From: Kiritimatiellia bacterium
GTDB taxonomy: Bacteria > Verrucomicrobiota > Kiritimatiellia > RFP12 > UBA1067
Assembly: GCA_017403825.1 (NCBI GenBank)
Contig: JAFRDO010000008.1
Location: 1 to 58,549 of the forward strand
Direction: 5' to 3'
Length of the DNA: 58,549 nt
The translations under genes were made by a program, and so were the position numbers. The notes below the pieces were generated by a model that did no database searches, was not told where the DNA came from, and saw only the letters and a program-made list of their open reading frames with translations. Below, piece by piece: positions 26,010-33,418 of the stretch (positions are counted from its first letter, which is position 1; each line of letters begins with the position of its first letter).

Positions 26010-26693
26010 ATGGATCAGATTAGGATCAAGGCGGAGGCGCGTGCGGAGCAAGGCACGGCGGCTGTCCGCCGGTTGCGCCGTGCGGGAATGATTCCCGGCT
26101 CGGTGATGAAGATGAAGAAGGGGGGCACGGAACTCATAAAGTGTCCGGCCCATGACTTCATGATGGCGATGCGCGGCAGGACTGGCAAGCAGCTCCTCGT
26201 CACGCTGGACATGGGAGGCAAGGAGGTTTCGGCCCTGCTGCGCGAGCTCCAGAACGACGTTCTCGCTGGCACGCCGATACACGTCGACTTCAGCGAGGTG
26301 TCGCTGTCGGAGAAGGTGCGCGTTACGGTTCCGCTGAATCTCGTAGGCGAGCCCACGGGCGTGAAGCTCGGCGGCGGCGTCCTCGAGCAGGTGTTGCGCA
26401 CGGTCGACGTCGAGTGCCTGCCCATGGACATCGTCGAGAAGTTCGATGTTGACGTTGCGGCGCTTGGCCTGGACCAGACGATGTTCGTCCGCGACCTGAA
26501 GCTTGGCGACAAGTTCACGGTCGTCACCCGCGGCGAGTTCGCCGTGGCGGTGGTCAAGGCGCCTGATGACGCTCCTGCGGCTCCTGCCGGCGGTGCGGAA
26601 GCGGCTGCCGCGGCGGCCCCCGAGGTCATCAAGAAGGGCAAGGAAGAGGAGGCGGCGTCTGGTGACGCCAAGAAGAAGGAGGAGAAGAAGTGA
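26010..26693 (+). CDS. rplY: 50S ribosomal protein L25 (long, CTC type)
   Basis: 227 aa. Binds 5S rRNA in the large subunit. The N-terminal L25 domain (~1-92) shows 'DQIRIKAEARAEQGTAAVRRLR' and 'GMIPGSVMK', where most homologues have a 'P-V-YG' turn. The C-terminal TL5/CTC domain (~95-187) contains 'IHVDFSEVSLSEKVRVTVPL' and 'LEQVLRTVDVECLPMDI'. The last ~40 residues are an Ala- then Lys/Glu-rich tail typical of this family. It is first in the operon L25-S6-SSB-S18-L9, and its stop overlaps the next start (TGATG). The ATG at 26010 is supported by the conserved N-terminus and a nearby AGAAAAGG-like site. Confidence 0.93.
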   Translation: MDQIRIKAEARAEQGTAAVRRLRRAGMIPGSVMKMKKGGTELIKCPAHDFMMAMRGRTGKQLLVTLDMGGKEVSALLRELQNDVLAGTPIHVDFSEVSLSEKVRVTVPLNLVGEPTGVKLGGGVLEQVLRTVDVECLPMDIVEKFDVDVAALGLDQTMFVRDLKLGDKFTVVTRGEFAVAVVKAPDDAPAAPAGGAEAAAAAAPEVIKKGKEEEAASGDAKKKEEKK

Positions 26694-27100
26694 TGAAGAA
26701 ATACGACGCCCTCTACATCTTCGTCGGCATCAACAAGGACGACGCGCTCGAGGCGAGCCTCGAGAAGGCTCTTGCGGAAGTGACGCGGCTCGGCGGCAAC
26801 ATCCTGGAGAAGGTTTCTCTCGGAAAGCGCGGGTTCTCCCGTCCGATGCGCAAGCGCGAGAACGGGGTTTACGTGAAGGTCCGCTTCGAGTTCGATCCTC
26901 TTCTCGTGAGCGACCTCATGAAGCGCTACAGGCTCGTCGAGGACGTGTTCCGCGTGCAGATACTCGCCGTGGACGAGCGCCGCGAGTCGAAGATCGCCCA
27001 GGAGCGCGCCGAGCGCGCCGAGGAACAGTCCAGGCGCGATGCCGCCGCGGCTGCCGCCCTCGCCGCGAAGACGGCGGAGCCTGACGAGGTCGAGGCATAA
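26693..27100 (+). CDS. rpsF: 30S ribosomal protein S6
   Basis: 135 aa. S6 binds 16S rRNA with S18. The ferredoxin-like core is visible: 'YDALYIFVGINKDDALE', 'LGGNILEKVSLGKRGFSRPM', 'VKVRFEFDPLLVSDLMKRYRL' and 'VFRVQILAVDERRE'. The final ~30 residues form a charged and then Ala-rich tail longer than in E. coli. The ATG at 26693 shares a base with the previous stop and has AAGGAGG upstream inside rplY; an in-frame GTG one codon earlier is less likely. Confidence 0.95.
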   Translation: MKKYDALYIFVGINKDDALEASLEKALAEVTRLGGNILEKVSLGKRGFSRPMRKRENGVYVKVRFEFDPLLVSDLMKRYRLVEDVFRVQILAVDERRESKIAQERAERAEEQSRRDAAAAAALAAKTAEPDEVEA

Positions 27101-27117
27101 GAAGGCGAGGTGCCGAC

Positions 27118-27531
27118 ATGGCGTCTTTCAACAAGGTGATCCTGATGGGCAACCTGACGCGCGACCCCGACGTCCGCGCGACGGGTCCGAGCGGCATGCG
27201 CGTTGCCCGGCTTGGTCTGGCGATCAATGAGCGTCGTCGCGACCGCAACGGCCAGATGCAGGACTTTCCGGTGTTCATCGACGTGGACGCGTGGGATAGG
27301 CTGGCGGAGCTCTGCGGGCAGTATCTCACGAAGGGCAGCTCGGTGCTAGTCGAGGGGCGGCTTCAGATGGACACGTGGGAAAAGGACGGCGTCCGGCACC
27401 AGAAGCTCAAGGTCCGCGCTTCGACCGTCAAGTTCCTGCCGAAGGGCGAGCGCGCACCAGGCGCTCCCGTCCGTCCGGCGGGTCCGGCCGCGGCCGTGTC
27501 TGAGGGCGAGTCCGACGACATACCGTTCTAA
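27118..27531 (+). CDS. ssb: Single-stranded DNA-binding protein
   Basis: 137 aa. The OB-fold domain spans ~1-106: 'FNKVILMGNLTRDPDVR', 'VARLGLAINERRRDRNG', 'FIDVDAWDRLAELCGQYLTKG' and 'LVEGRLQMDTWEKDGV'. A Pro/Ala/Gly linker ends in the acidic tip 'ESDDIPF', the conserved hook for partner repair and replication proteins. The place between S6 and S18 is the usual bacterial arrangement. The ribosome site GAAGGCGAGG lies ~9 nt upstream. Confidence 0.95.
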   Translation: MASFNKVILMGNLTRDPDVRATGPSGMRVARLGLAINERRRDRNGQMQDFPVFIDVDAWDRLAELCGQYLTKGSSVLVEGRLQMDTWEKDGVRHQKLKVRASTVKFLPKGERAPGAPVRPAGPAAAVSEGESDDIPF

Positions 27532-27561
27532 TCAACTTAAACACACTCAAGGAATCGAACA

Positions 27562-27792
27562 ATGGTTTTCAAGAAATCAAACAGCTCGGCCGGCGAGGAG
27601 TTCGCCGCGAGGAAGCGTCCGCCGCTCCGGCCAACCGACCAGATCGACGTCAACGACATCGAGACGCTCAAGTACTACGTCACGGATTACGGGAAGATCC
27701 TGCCCGCGCGCATCACCGGCGTCACCAGCGCCCAGCAGCGCCAGATCCGTCAGGGCGTCAAGCGCGCCCGCAACATGGGCCTGATGGCCTGA
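27562..27792 (+). CDS. rpsR: 30S ribosomal protein S18
   Basis: 76 aa, normal length. Partner of S6 in the small subunit. Conserved signatures: 'IDVNDIETLKYYVTDYGKILPARITG' and 'QRQIRQGVKRARNMGLM'. No Cys zinc motif is present. The ribosome site CAAGGAA precedes the ATG; L9 follows after 15 nt. Confidence 0.95.
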   Translation: MVFKKSNSSAGEEFAARKRPPLRPTDQIDVNDIETLKYYVTDYGKILPARITGVTSAQQRQIRQGVKRARNMGLMA

Positions 27793-27807
27793 GGAAGGAG
27801 CGTTGCA

Positions 27808-28275
27808 ATGCATATCGAAGTGATGCTCATGGATGACGTGAAGAAGCTCGGCAAGTCCGGCCAGATCGTCAAGGTCGCGCCCGGCTATGCCCGCAACTTC
27901 CTCTTCCCGAAGGGCCTTGCCTCTCTCGCTACGGAAGCCGCCAAGCGCAAGCTGAAGAAGCTGGAGGCGGAACGCGCCGCGCGCGCCGCCGAGGAGAAGA
28001 AGGCTGCCCTTGAGGTCGCCAGGAAGCTCGAGAAGCTCGAGATCACCGTGTCCGCCCCGACGACGGACGGCAAGAAGCTCTATGGCGCGGTCAGCGTCAG
28101 CGACATTCTCGCCGCCATCGAGGCGAACCGCGGCATCAAGGTCGAGCGCCGTCAGCTGGAGCTCGACGACGCCCTCAGGGAGGTCGGCGTCTACGAGCCG
28201 TCCATCGACTTCGGCCACGGCGTCAAGGTCAAGTTCAAGATCACGATCCTCGACGAGGCCGCTCCGCAGGAGTAA
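27808..28275 (+). CDS. rplI: 50S ribosomal protein L9
   Basis: 155 aa. The N-terminal rRNA-binding domain reads 'VMLMDDVKKLGKSGQIVKVAPGYARNFLFPKGLA', followed by a long charged connecting helix (~45-80) and the C-terminal domain ('KLYGAVSVSDILAAIE', 'VGVYEPSIDFGHGVKVKFKI'). AAGGAG lies before the ATG. It is the last gene of the operon and is followed by a strong intrinsic terminator. Confidence 0.95.
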   Translation: MHIEVMLMDDVKKLGKSGQIVKVAPGYARNFLFPKGLASLATEAAKRKLKKLEAERAARAAEEKKAALEVARKLEKLEITVSAPTTDGKKLYGAVSVSDILAAIEANRGIKVERRQLELDDALREVGVYEPSIDFGHGVKVKFKITILDEAAPQE

Positions 28276-28303
28276 GAGCCTCCGCACGGATTTGGTCCGA
28301 CAG

Positions 28304-28340
28304 CAGGGTGCCGCGTTCTCGCGGCGCCCTGTTTGTTTTT
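28304..28340 (+). terminator. Intrinsic terminator of the L25-L9 operon
   Basis: CAGGGTGCCGCG (28304-28315), loop TTCT, CGCGGCGCCCTG (28320-28331) with one G-U pair, followed by TTTGTTTTT. Confidence 0.9.
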
Positions 28341-28367
28341 GACGTCGGCGATGCTTGAGTCCGGGGG

Positions 28368-29144
28368 CTAGGTGATTTGCGGCGCGTGGCGCCGACGGTA
28401 GGCGGTCGGCGTGATCTTGTAGATGCTTCGGAATGTCTTCACGAAATGGCTTTGGTCGTAGAAACCGGCGGCGAGAGCTATGTTTGCCACTGTGCGGTCC
28501 GTCGTCTCCAACAGCTCCCTGGCGTGGTTCAGGCGGAGCCGCAAGGCGTATTTTGCAGGAGACTCCTTGAACGTCTCCATGAAGAGGCGCCTGAAGTGCG
28601 TGACCGAAAGGTGCGTGAGATCGGCAAGCTTCTCCAGTGACGTGTTCTCTCCGGTATGCTGCGTCAGCCATTCGAGCGCGGGCTGGAGTTTCGTGCGGGC
28701 GATGTACGAGCTGTCCGCCTTTTCGGTGTAGTAGAAGCCGCACATTGTGCCGATAAGGTTCCCCGCCTCGTCGTGCAGAGGGAACACGCTGTAGATCGTA
28801 GGCTTGGGCGAGCGGTCAACCGTTGCGTAGTTGACGCCGCCCACGACAGCCTTTCCGGTCTTTCGCACCATCGCGTCGCGGGCGAGGCATTCGCGCGAGA
28901 TGGTTTCCGGAAAGAGGTCGCTGGACTTCTTGCCGATGGCGTCGAACTCGTCCTTGAGCGCCGATATCTCGCAGTTGCGGGCGTTGAGCGTCACGATGCG
29001 GTCGTTGATGTCCTTGATGTAGAATCCTACGTTCGGCAGGGCGTCCATCATGTGCTTCACATGTACGAAGTTCTGCCCGGCGCGCTTCAGGAACGCCTGC
29101 TGAAATGCCAGTTTCGATTTCCTGCTGTTCATGGACATGGACAT
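28368..29144 (-). CDS. PAS-AraC family transcriptional regulator
   Basis: 258 aa from the ATG at 29144; a GTG at 29153 would add three residues. Residues ~25-140 are PAS-like ('MMDALPNVGFYIKDINDRIVTLN', 'GKAVVGGVNYATVDRSPKPTI', 'GTMCGFYYTEKA'), suggesting small-molecule sensing. The C-terminus (~155-255) has the two AraC helix-turn-helix motifs ('TSLEKLADLTHLSVTHFRRLF' and 'VANIALAAGFYDQSHFVKTFRSIYKITPTAYRR'). It is the only leftward gene and is divergent from the GH50-like gene, so it is a good candidate regulator of the locus. Its start region overlaps one copy of the conserved element described separately. No ribosome site is visible; a TATAAT on the same strand directly abuts the ATGs, so leaderless translation is possible. 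Confidence 0.85.
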   Translation of the reverse strand: MSMSMNSRKSKLAFQQAFLKRAGQNFVHVKHMMDALPNVGFYIKDINDRIVTLNARNCEISALKDEFDAIGKKSSDLFPETISRECLARDAMVRKTGKAVVGGVNYATVDRSPKPTIYSVFPLHDEAGNLIGTMCGFYYTEKADSSYIARTKLQPALEWLTQHTGENTSLEKLADLTHLSVTHFRRLFMETFKESPAKYALRLRLNHARELLETTDRTVANIALAAGFYDQSHFVKTFRSIYKITPTAYRRRHAPQIT

Positions 29145-29213
29145 ATTATACACAATTCCGCCGATTTGTGTTGTGGCGAAAACAGATTGTCCATAATACT
29201 ACCACTTTATCAT
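29137..29213 (+). promoter_or_regulatory. Conserved operator-promoter element, copy 1 (divergent site)
   Basis: Begins ATGGACATATTATACACAAT, closely matching the copies at 37467, 41276 and 48948, and ends at a -10-like TATCAT (29208-29213). Element-to-hexamer distance is 71 nt here and 60-61 nt in the other copies, about one helical turn more. It overlaps the 5' end of the divergent AraC gene, consistent with autoregulation. Confidence 0.65.
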
Positions 29214-29307
29214 ATCCCTCGCTCCAGCATGCCACAAAGAAAGGAGATATATGATATAATTCATTGTATTTCGGTGAGGGGCGTGAGCGTCAAGCTGAAG
29301 AAGTGAC

Positions 29308-31326
29308 ATGAAAAAGACGAATAAATTTGTTTGCCTTTGTCTGGCCTTGGCTGGTCTATGTGGCAATGCGTCGGCTGGTTTCAGCCGCGAGGTGCCGTTT
29401 TTAGGCGTGGATCAGGTGATGTGGGACGGGATGCCTTGCGAGCGCATGGGTTGGCGCAGACCCTACGCGGAGCACAACGCCGCGTCGTATGCGTCGCGGA
29501 AAGAGTGGGAGGACGAAACGCTTGCGAGGCTGAAGTCGTGGGGCTTCAACATGCTTGGCGCGTGTTGCGATTCGTCGCTTCGGCATCGCGGACTCTCCCA
29601 TGCCATATTCCTCAACATGAGCGAGGCGTTCTGCGCCGGCGACGGGGATCGGTGGATATCGGAATACAAGCATGTGCCGAACACCGCCATGCCGAACGTG
29701 TTCCATCCTGATTATGCGGAGCACTGCGACCGGGTGGCGCGTGAACTGTGCGCAGCCAATCGCGAAGACACCGATCTGATGGGATACTATATCGACAACG
29801 AGCTTGTGTGGCAGGGCGCGCGCGGCGCATCGATAGACGAGGGCCTTTTCGATGTCGTGCGCGGCAAGCGGGACGGCCACTCCGCCAAGCGCGCGCTGAT
29901 GGATTTTCTGCGCAAGAGCGGCATTGACGAGTTCTCGACGTTCGATGCGCTGCCGCAAGAACGCCGGAAAGCCGTCAAGGGGGCGTTTTTGGATTTTACC
30001 GCCGAACGCTACTTCAGCATCACTACAGAGGCGATTCGCCGCCACGACCCCAACCATCTCGTTCTTGGTTGCCGCTTCGCCGGACTCGACGGTGCGCCGC
30101 TCGCGGCATGGAAGGCGGCGGGACACTTCTGTGACGTCGTGACGTTCAACTGCTACCCCTGGGCTGACCTCGACAGAAACGTTGTGCTGGACTCGAAGGG
30201 CGGCGTTCCGATTCTTTCACGGTTCGCAAAGATCCATGAGCTTGTCGGCAAGCCGTTGCTCATCACGGAATGGAGCTTTCCCGCGTTGGATACGGGGTGC
30301 CCTTGCAGGAACGGTGCCGGTCAGCGTTTCAGAACCCAGTCCGAGCGCGTTCGCGCCTCGGAGCTGTTTGCCCGCACGATGCTGTCGCAGGACTACGTGA
30401 TTGGCTATTCGTTCTTTATGTGGATCGATCAGCCCGCGCTTGGCACGAACGGCGAGAGCCCCGAAGACTCAAACTATGGGCTGGTTTCTGAAAACGGCAT
30501 CCCATACGCCGAACTCACGAAAATGTTCGCGCAACTGCACAAGGAGGTTCGCAGCACGGGAAAACGCCCTGCGGCACCTGTAGAACGGACGCCGCCGCAT
30601 CGTTGCGAGCAATCCACTGGTGACATCTTCCGTTCAGAAGCAAGCGGGGCAGCGACGGATGTGAGTTTCGCGCAGGACAACGATAACTGGGAGCTCTCCA
30701 ATTCGTCAGGGCTGACACTGCGCGGCAGAGTCGGCGGCAGGGACATGATAGACGAGGTGCGGGTTGGTCCGCGACTTTGCGGCAGATACGGCGGCATGAT
30801 CCAGTTGATTGCGACAAATGGCACACCGCATTGGGCCTTGGCCGATTGCGTCAAGTCTGTGAAGCACGAGCAGACTGGCGTATGCGGTTCCGTTCTGGTT
30901 ACTGCGTCTGGGCGCACAGATGAACATTCCTTTGAACTTGCGCATCGCATTACGGTGGCACCAGGCCGTATTGACTTCCTATGCGAGGTCGTGGAAATAA
31001 AAAATACAGGATGCGCGGCGTTTTCGATCAAGCGCTTTTATTTGTGTCCGTTTGCTGCGGAAGACCGTCCATCAGTGCGAAAAGGCGTGCCGAACATGTG
31101 GAAAGGCGTTCGCGAATGCCATTGGGTGCTGTCGGACGGACGTTCCTACGGCATGGTTTCTTCCGACAGTGCGGCGGAATGGTTCAATCTCTGGATCGAC
31201 GGGGACGGACGGCAGCACCCTGACATAGACTTCGTGCCGGAGGCCGCTGTTGCGCTCGCCCCAGGCGAATCCTGTGTGCCATCCACGCCAATGGGGGCAA
31301 GGGCGGTGACATCGCATGAAAAATAA
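29308..31326 (+). CDS. Secreted clan GH-A glycoside hydrolase, GH50-like (agarase-related)
   Basis: 672 aa with signal peptide (MKKTNKFVCLCLALAGLCGNASA). The catalytic (beta/alpha)8 domain covers ~30-420: 'LKSWGFNMLGACCDSSLRH', 'MGYYIDNELVW' (acid/base E165), 'HLVLGCRFAG' and 'KPLLITEWSF' (nucleophile E321). These phrases are typical of GH50 beta-agarases and related enzymes; the exact substrate cannot be read from sequence. A C-terminal beta-sandwich (~450-665) resembles the standalone protein at 35362. The enzyme is probably exported and attacks beta-linked galactans or similar chains. Its 3' end overlaps the XylR-type regulator by 11 nt. A second -10-like hexamer (TATAAT near 29250) lies between the conserved element and the start. 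Confidence 0.75.
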   Translation: MKKTNKFVCLCLALAGLCGNASAGFSREVPFLGVDQVMWDGMPCERMGWRRPYAEHNAASYASRKEWEDETLARLKSWGFNMLGACCDSSLRHRGLSHAIFLNMSEAFCAGDGDRWISEYKHVPNTAMPNVFHPDYAEHCDRVARELCAANREDTDLMGYYIDNELVWQGARGASIDEGLFDVVRGKRDGHSAKRALMDFLRKSGIDEFSTFDALPQERRKAVKGAFLDFTAERYFSITTEAIRRHDPNHLVLGCRFAGLDGAPLAAWKAAGHFCDVVTFNCYPWADLDRNVVLDSKGGVPILSRFAKIHELVGKPLLITEWSFPALDTGCPCRNGAGQRFRTQSERVRASELFARTMLSQDYVIGYSFFMWIDQPALGTNGESPEDSNYGLVSENGIPYAELTKMFAQLHKEVRSTGKRPAAPVERTPPHRCEQSTGDIFRSEASGAATDVSFAQDNDNWELSNSSGLTLRGRVGGRDMIDEVRVGPRLCGRYGGMIQLIATNGTPHWALADCVKSVKHEQTGVCGSVLVTASGRTDEHSFELAHRITVAPGRIDFLCEVVEIKNTGCAAFSIKRFYLCPFAAEDRPSVRKGVPNMWKGVRECHWVLSDGRSYGMVSSDSAAEWFNLWIDGDGRQHPDIDFVPEAAVALAPGESCVPSTPMGARAVTSHEK

Positions 31327-32518
31327 GGGGCGCGTTTGCACGGTGCTGGCGTTTCGCGCTTCTGAGACCGTCAACAACAGGCGGCACTTTGACGGCGTTT
31401 TTCGCTATGCGCGTTCCCACGGCTGGCACGTGCAGGCGTTTGAGTATTTCAGAAGCGAGTCCGATCCGCTCTACTGGCGCGATCCCGACAGTGGCGTTCA
31501 GACGGGGCTGAAGGAGCTGGTGGACTTCTGGAAACCGGACGGATGCATTGTCGATTGCGGTTCGATTGAGCGTCCGCTTCCGCGAGACGCCTTTGGCCGG
31601 ATCCCCGTCGTGTATCTGGACTGGTATTCAAAGACGGTGCATTCCCGCACGGGCGGCATTGAGAGCGACGGATGTCTCATCGCCGATGCCGCCGCGCGCG
31701 AACTCCTTACGCTTGGCTTCCGCGACTATGCCTTTGTGCCGGCCCTGCGCAACTATCCCTGGAGCACGGCACGTGGAAAGGAATTTGTCCGTGCGATACG
31801 TCTGAACCGGAAAGAAGTTCATGTCTTCGACTGCGACGGCGCAAAGGACGTTCCGGTTGTCGAGTGGCGGGACAGTCTTCAGGCGTGGCTTGCGGAGATG
31901 CCGAAGCCCTGCGGTGTTTTTGCCGCAAACGACTTCATCGGCAAGACCGTGCTCGACATCTGCCGGGCGGCGAAGATCGACGTCCCGTCTGATGTTGCCG
32001 TGGTGGGCGTTGACGACGATCCGCAGATATGCGAAAACACCGTCCCGACGCTGACGAGCATCCGTCAGGACTACGAGAGCGGCGGCTATTCGGCGTGTGC
32101 CATGCTCGCCGACATGATTGCGAACCCGCGTGCGAAGCCGCATCAGCTGTTGTATGGCGTAGAGTGCGTGACAAAACGGGCGTCCTCTTGCGTTTGCGAA
32201 GACAAGCGTGTGCTGAAGGCCATCGAGTTCATCCGCCGTCATGCCTGCGAGCGAATCAACCTTGACGATGTTGCCGACGAAATGGGATGCTCGCGGCGGC
32301 TTGCAACCCGTGTATTCCGACAGTCACAAGGGCGGTCCATCCTAGACGGCATTCATGAAGAACGCCTGAAGCGCGTCAAGGCACTTCTGAAGAATCCGAA
32401 TCAGGAATTGAAGTCCTTGCCGGATTTCTGCGGTTACAGGTCGCTCGTCGATTTGCAGCGCGTGTTCAAGGCAAGGACGGGCGAGACTCTGGGCGAATTC
32501 CGCCGCCATGCGCAATGA
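31316..32518 (+). CDS. XylR-type regulator (LacI-like sensor plus AraC DNA-binding domain)
   Basis: 400 aa. Residues ~5-285 form a periplasmic-binding-protein-like sensor ('DGVFRYARSHGWHVQAFEY', 'PCGVFAANDFIGKTVLDICR', 'VPSDVAVVGVDDDPQICENTVPTLTSI'), as in LacI/XylR sugar sensors. The C-terminus (~300-398) carries AraC-type helix-turn-helix motifs ('INLDDVADEMGCSRRLATRVFRQ', 'SLPDFCGYRSLVDLQRVFKARTGETLGEFRR'). There is no N-terminal LacI helix-turn-helix. Translational overlap with the GH50-like gene suggests that a sugar released by that enzyme is its ligand. It would bind DNA in the cytoplasm and activate the glycan genes; target sites may be the conserved elements in this window. Confidence 0.88.
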   Translation: MKNKGRVCTVLAFRASETVNNRRHFDGVFRYARSHGWHVQAFEYFRSESDPLYWRDPDSGVQTGLKELVDFWKPDGCIVDCGSIERPLPRDAFGRIPVVYLDWYSKTVHSRTGGIESDGCLIADAAARELLTLGFRDYAFVPALRNYPWSTARGKEFVRAIRLNRKEVHVFDCDGAKDVPVVEWRDSLQAWLAEMPKPCGVFAANDFIGKTVLDICRAAKIDVPSDVAVVGVDDDPQICENTVPTLTSIRQDYESGGYSACAMLADMIANPRAKPHQLLYGVECVTKRASSCVCEDKRVLKAIEFIRRHACERINLDDVADEMGCSRRLATRVFRQSQGRSILDGIHEERLKRVKALLKNPNQELKSLPDFCGYRSLVDLQRVFKARTGETLGEFRRHAQ

Positions 32519-32563
32519 TGTTGTCCGCAGAGTGTTCCTAACAGCGATGAGCTGGTTGCGGCA

Positions 32564-32592
32564 TTGCGGCGTGAAGGGGATTATGATACAAT
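32564..32592 (+). promoter_or_regulatory. Promoter of the toxin-antitoxin pair
   Basis: TTGCGG at 32564-32569 and TACAAT at 32587-32592, 17-nt spacer, 35 nt before the antitoxin ATG. Confidence 0.55.
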
Positions 32593-32627
32593 ATGAACCA
32601 CTTTGAACCAAGAAAGGAGTGTGCTTC

Positions 32628-32876
32628 ATGTATTCGCTGACGATACATAACATGGATGCGGCGGTCTATTCGCGCCTCTACGCAATTGCCGAACAGGAGG
32701 ATCAGAGCCTTAATCAGGTTGTCAAGCGCCTGCTTCGTGAGGCGCTTGACGCATTGGCTCCGGCAAGAAAGCGCAAGGTGGATTTTGGCGAATTCGCCGG
32801 GAAGTGGAGCGAACAGGAGGCGGCAGAGTTCAATGCGCGGGTTGCGCGGACAATTGATGCGGAGGACTGGCGGTGA
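32628..32876 (+). CDS. Ribbon-helix-helix-type antitoxin
   Basis: 82 aa. The ATG at 32628 has AAAGGA 9 nt upstream; the in-frame GTG at 32619 overlaps that site and is rejected. The N-terminus 'MYSLTIHNMDAAVYSRLYAIAEQEDQSLNQVVKRLLREAL' has the strand-helix-helix pattern of RHH (Arc/FitA-like) repressors that autoregulate TA operons. The C-terminus ('DFGEFAGKWSEQEAAEFNAR') is the likely toxin-wrapping segment. The stop overlaps the toxin start (GTGA). Confidence 0.8.
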   Translation: MYSLTIHNMDAAVYSRLYAIAEQEDQSLNQVVKRLLREALDALAPARKRKVDFGEFAGKWSEQEAAEFNARVARTIDAEDWR

Positions 32877-33277
32877 AGAAACGTCGGCTCATGATAGACA
32901 CGAACGCCTACTCCGCGCTGATGAGCGGACATGACGACGTTATTGCCGCACTTAACGATGCGATAGAGGTTCTTGTCCCCATCGCCGTGCTGGGTGAGCT
33001 GCATGATGGGTTCAGAGGTGGTACGAAGATGGTGGAAAACCTCAAGACCCTCAAATCTTTTCTTGCGAAACCTTCTGTCAAAGTCGTTGATGCAACGCAA
33101 GCCACTGCCGAGCGTTATGGTGAAATCAAGAGTGCGTTGTCTAAGTCCGGGCATCCTGTTCCAATAAACGACATCTGGATTGCAGCGCAGGCTTTAGAGA
33201 GGAATGTTGATATACTAACGTTCGACCACCATTTCCGCTTTATGGAAATCTGCGGAGTAAGGGCCGTGCTTCTTTGA
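32873..33277 (+). CDS. vapC: VapC-type PIN-domain toxin
   Basis: 134 aa, GTG start overlapping the antitoxin stop. The PIN-domain acidic residues are all visible: D9 in 'LMIDTNAYSALMSG', E42 in 'VLGELHDGF', D100 in 'PINDIWIAAQAL' and D118 in 'ILTFDHHF'. PIN toxins are Mg-dependent RNases, often cutting tRNA or rRNA; the target here is unknown. The context is a lone TA pair inside a glycan locus. Confidence 0.9.
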   Translation: MKKRRLMIDTNAYSALMSGHDDVIAALNDAIEVLVPIAVLGELHDGFRGGTKMVENLKTLKSFLAKPSVKVVDATQATAERYGEIKSALSKSGHPVPINDIWIAAQALERNVDILTFDHHFRFMEICGVRAVLL

Positions 33278-33379
33278 TTAGTTTTGCTTCCTATTGGATT
33301 TCCGCTGTAAGTTGACGCTACGCCTGATTTGTTTGTTTTATCGTGCCCGATTTGTTGCTTTGATGCTATGAAGTTATGG

Positions 33380-33385
33380 TATAAT
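33380..33385 (+). promoter_or_regulatory. -10 hexamer of the LamG-like surface protein gene
   Basis: A perfect TATAAT preceded by ATGG, 34 nt before the chosen ATG. Candidate -35 boxes (TTGCTT at 33355, TTGATG at 33360) have poor spacing. Confidence 0.5.
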
Positions 33386-33418
33386 CGTATGCGTCAAAAC
33401 GGTGGAAGGAAAGCAAAG

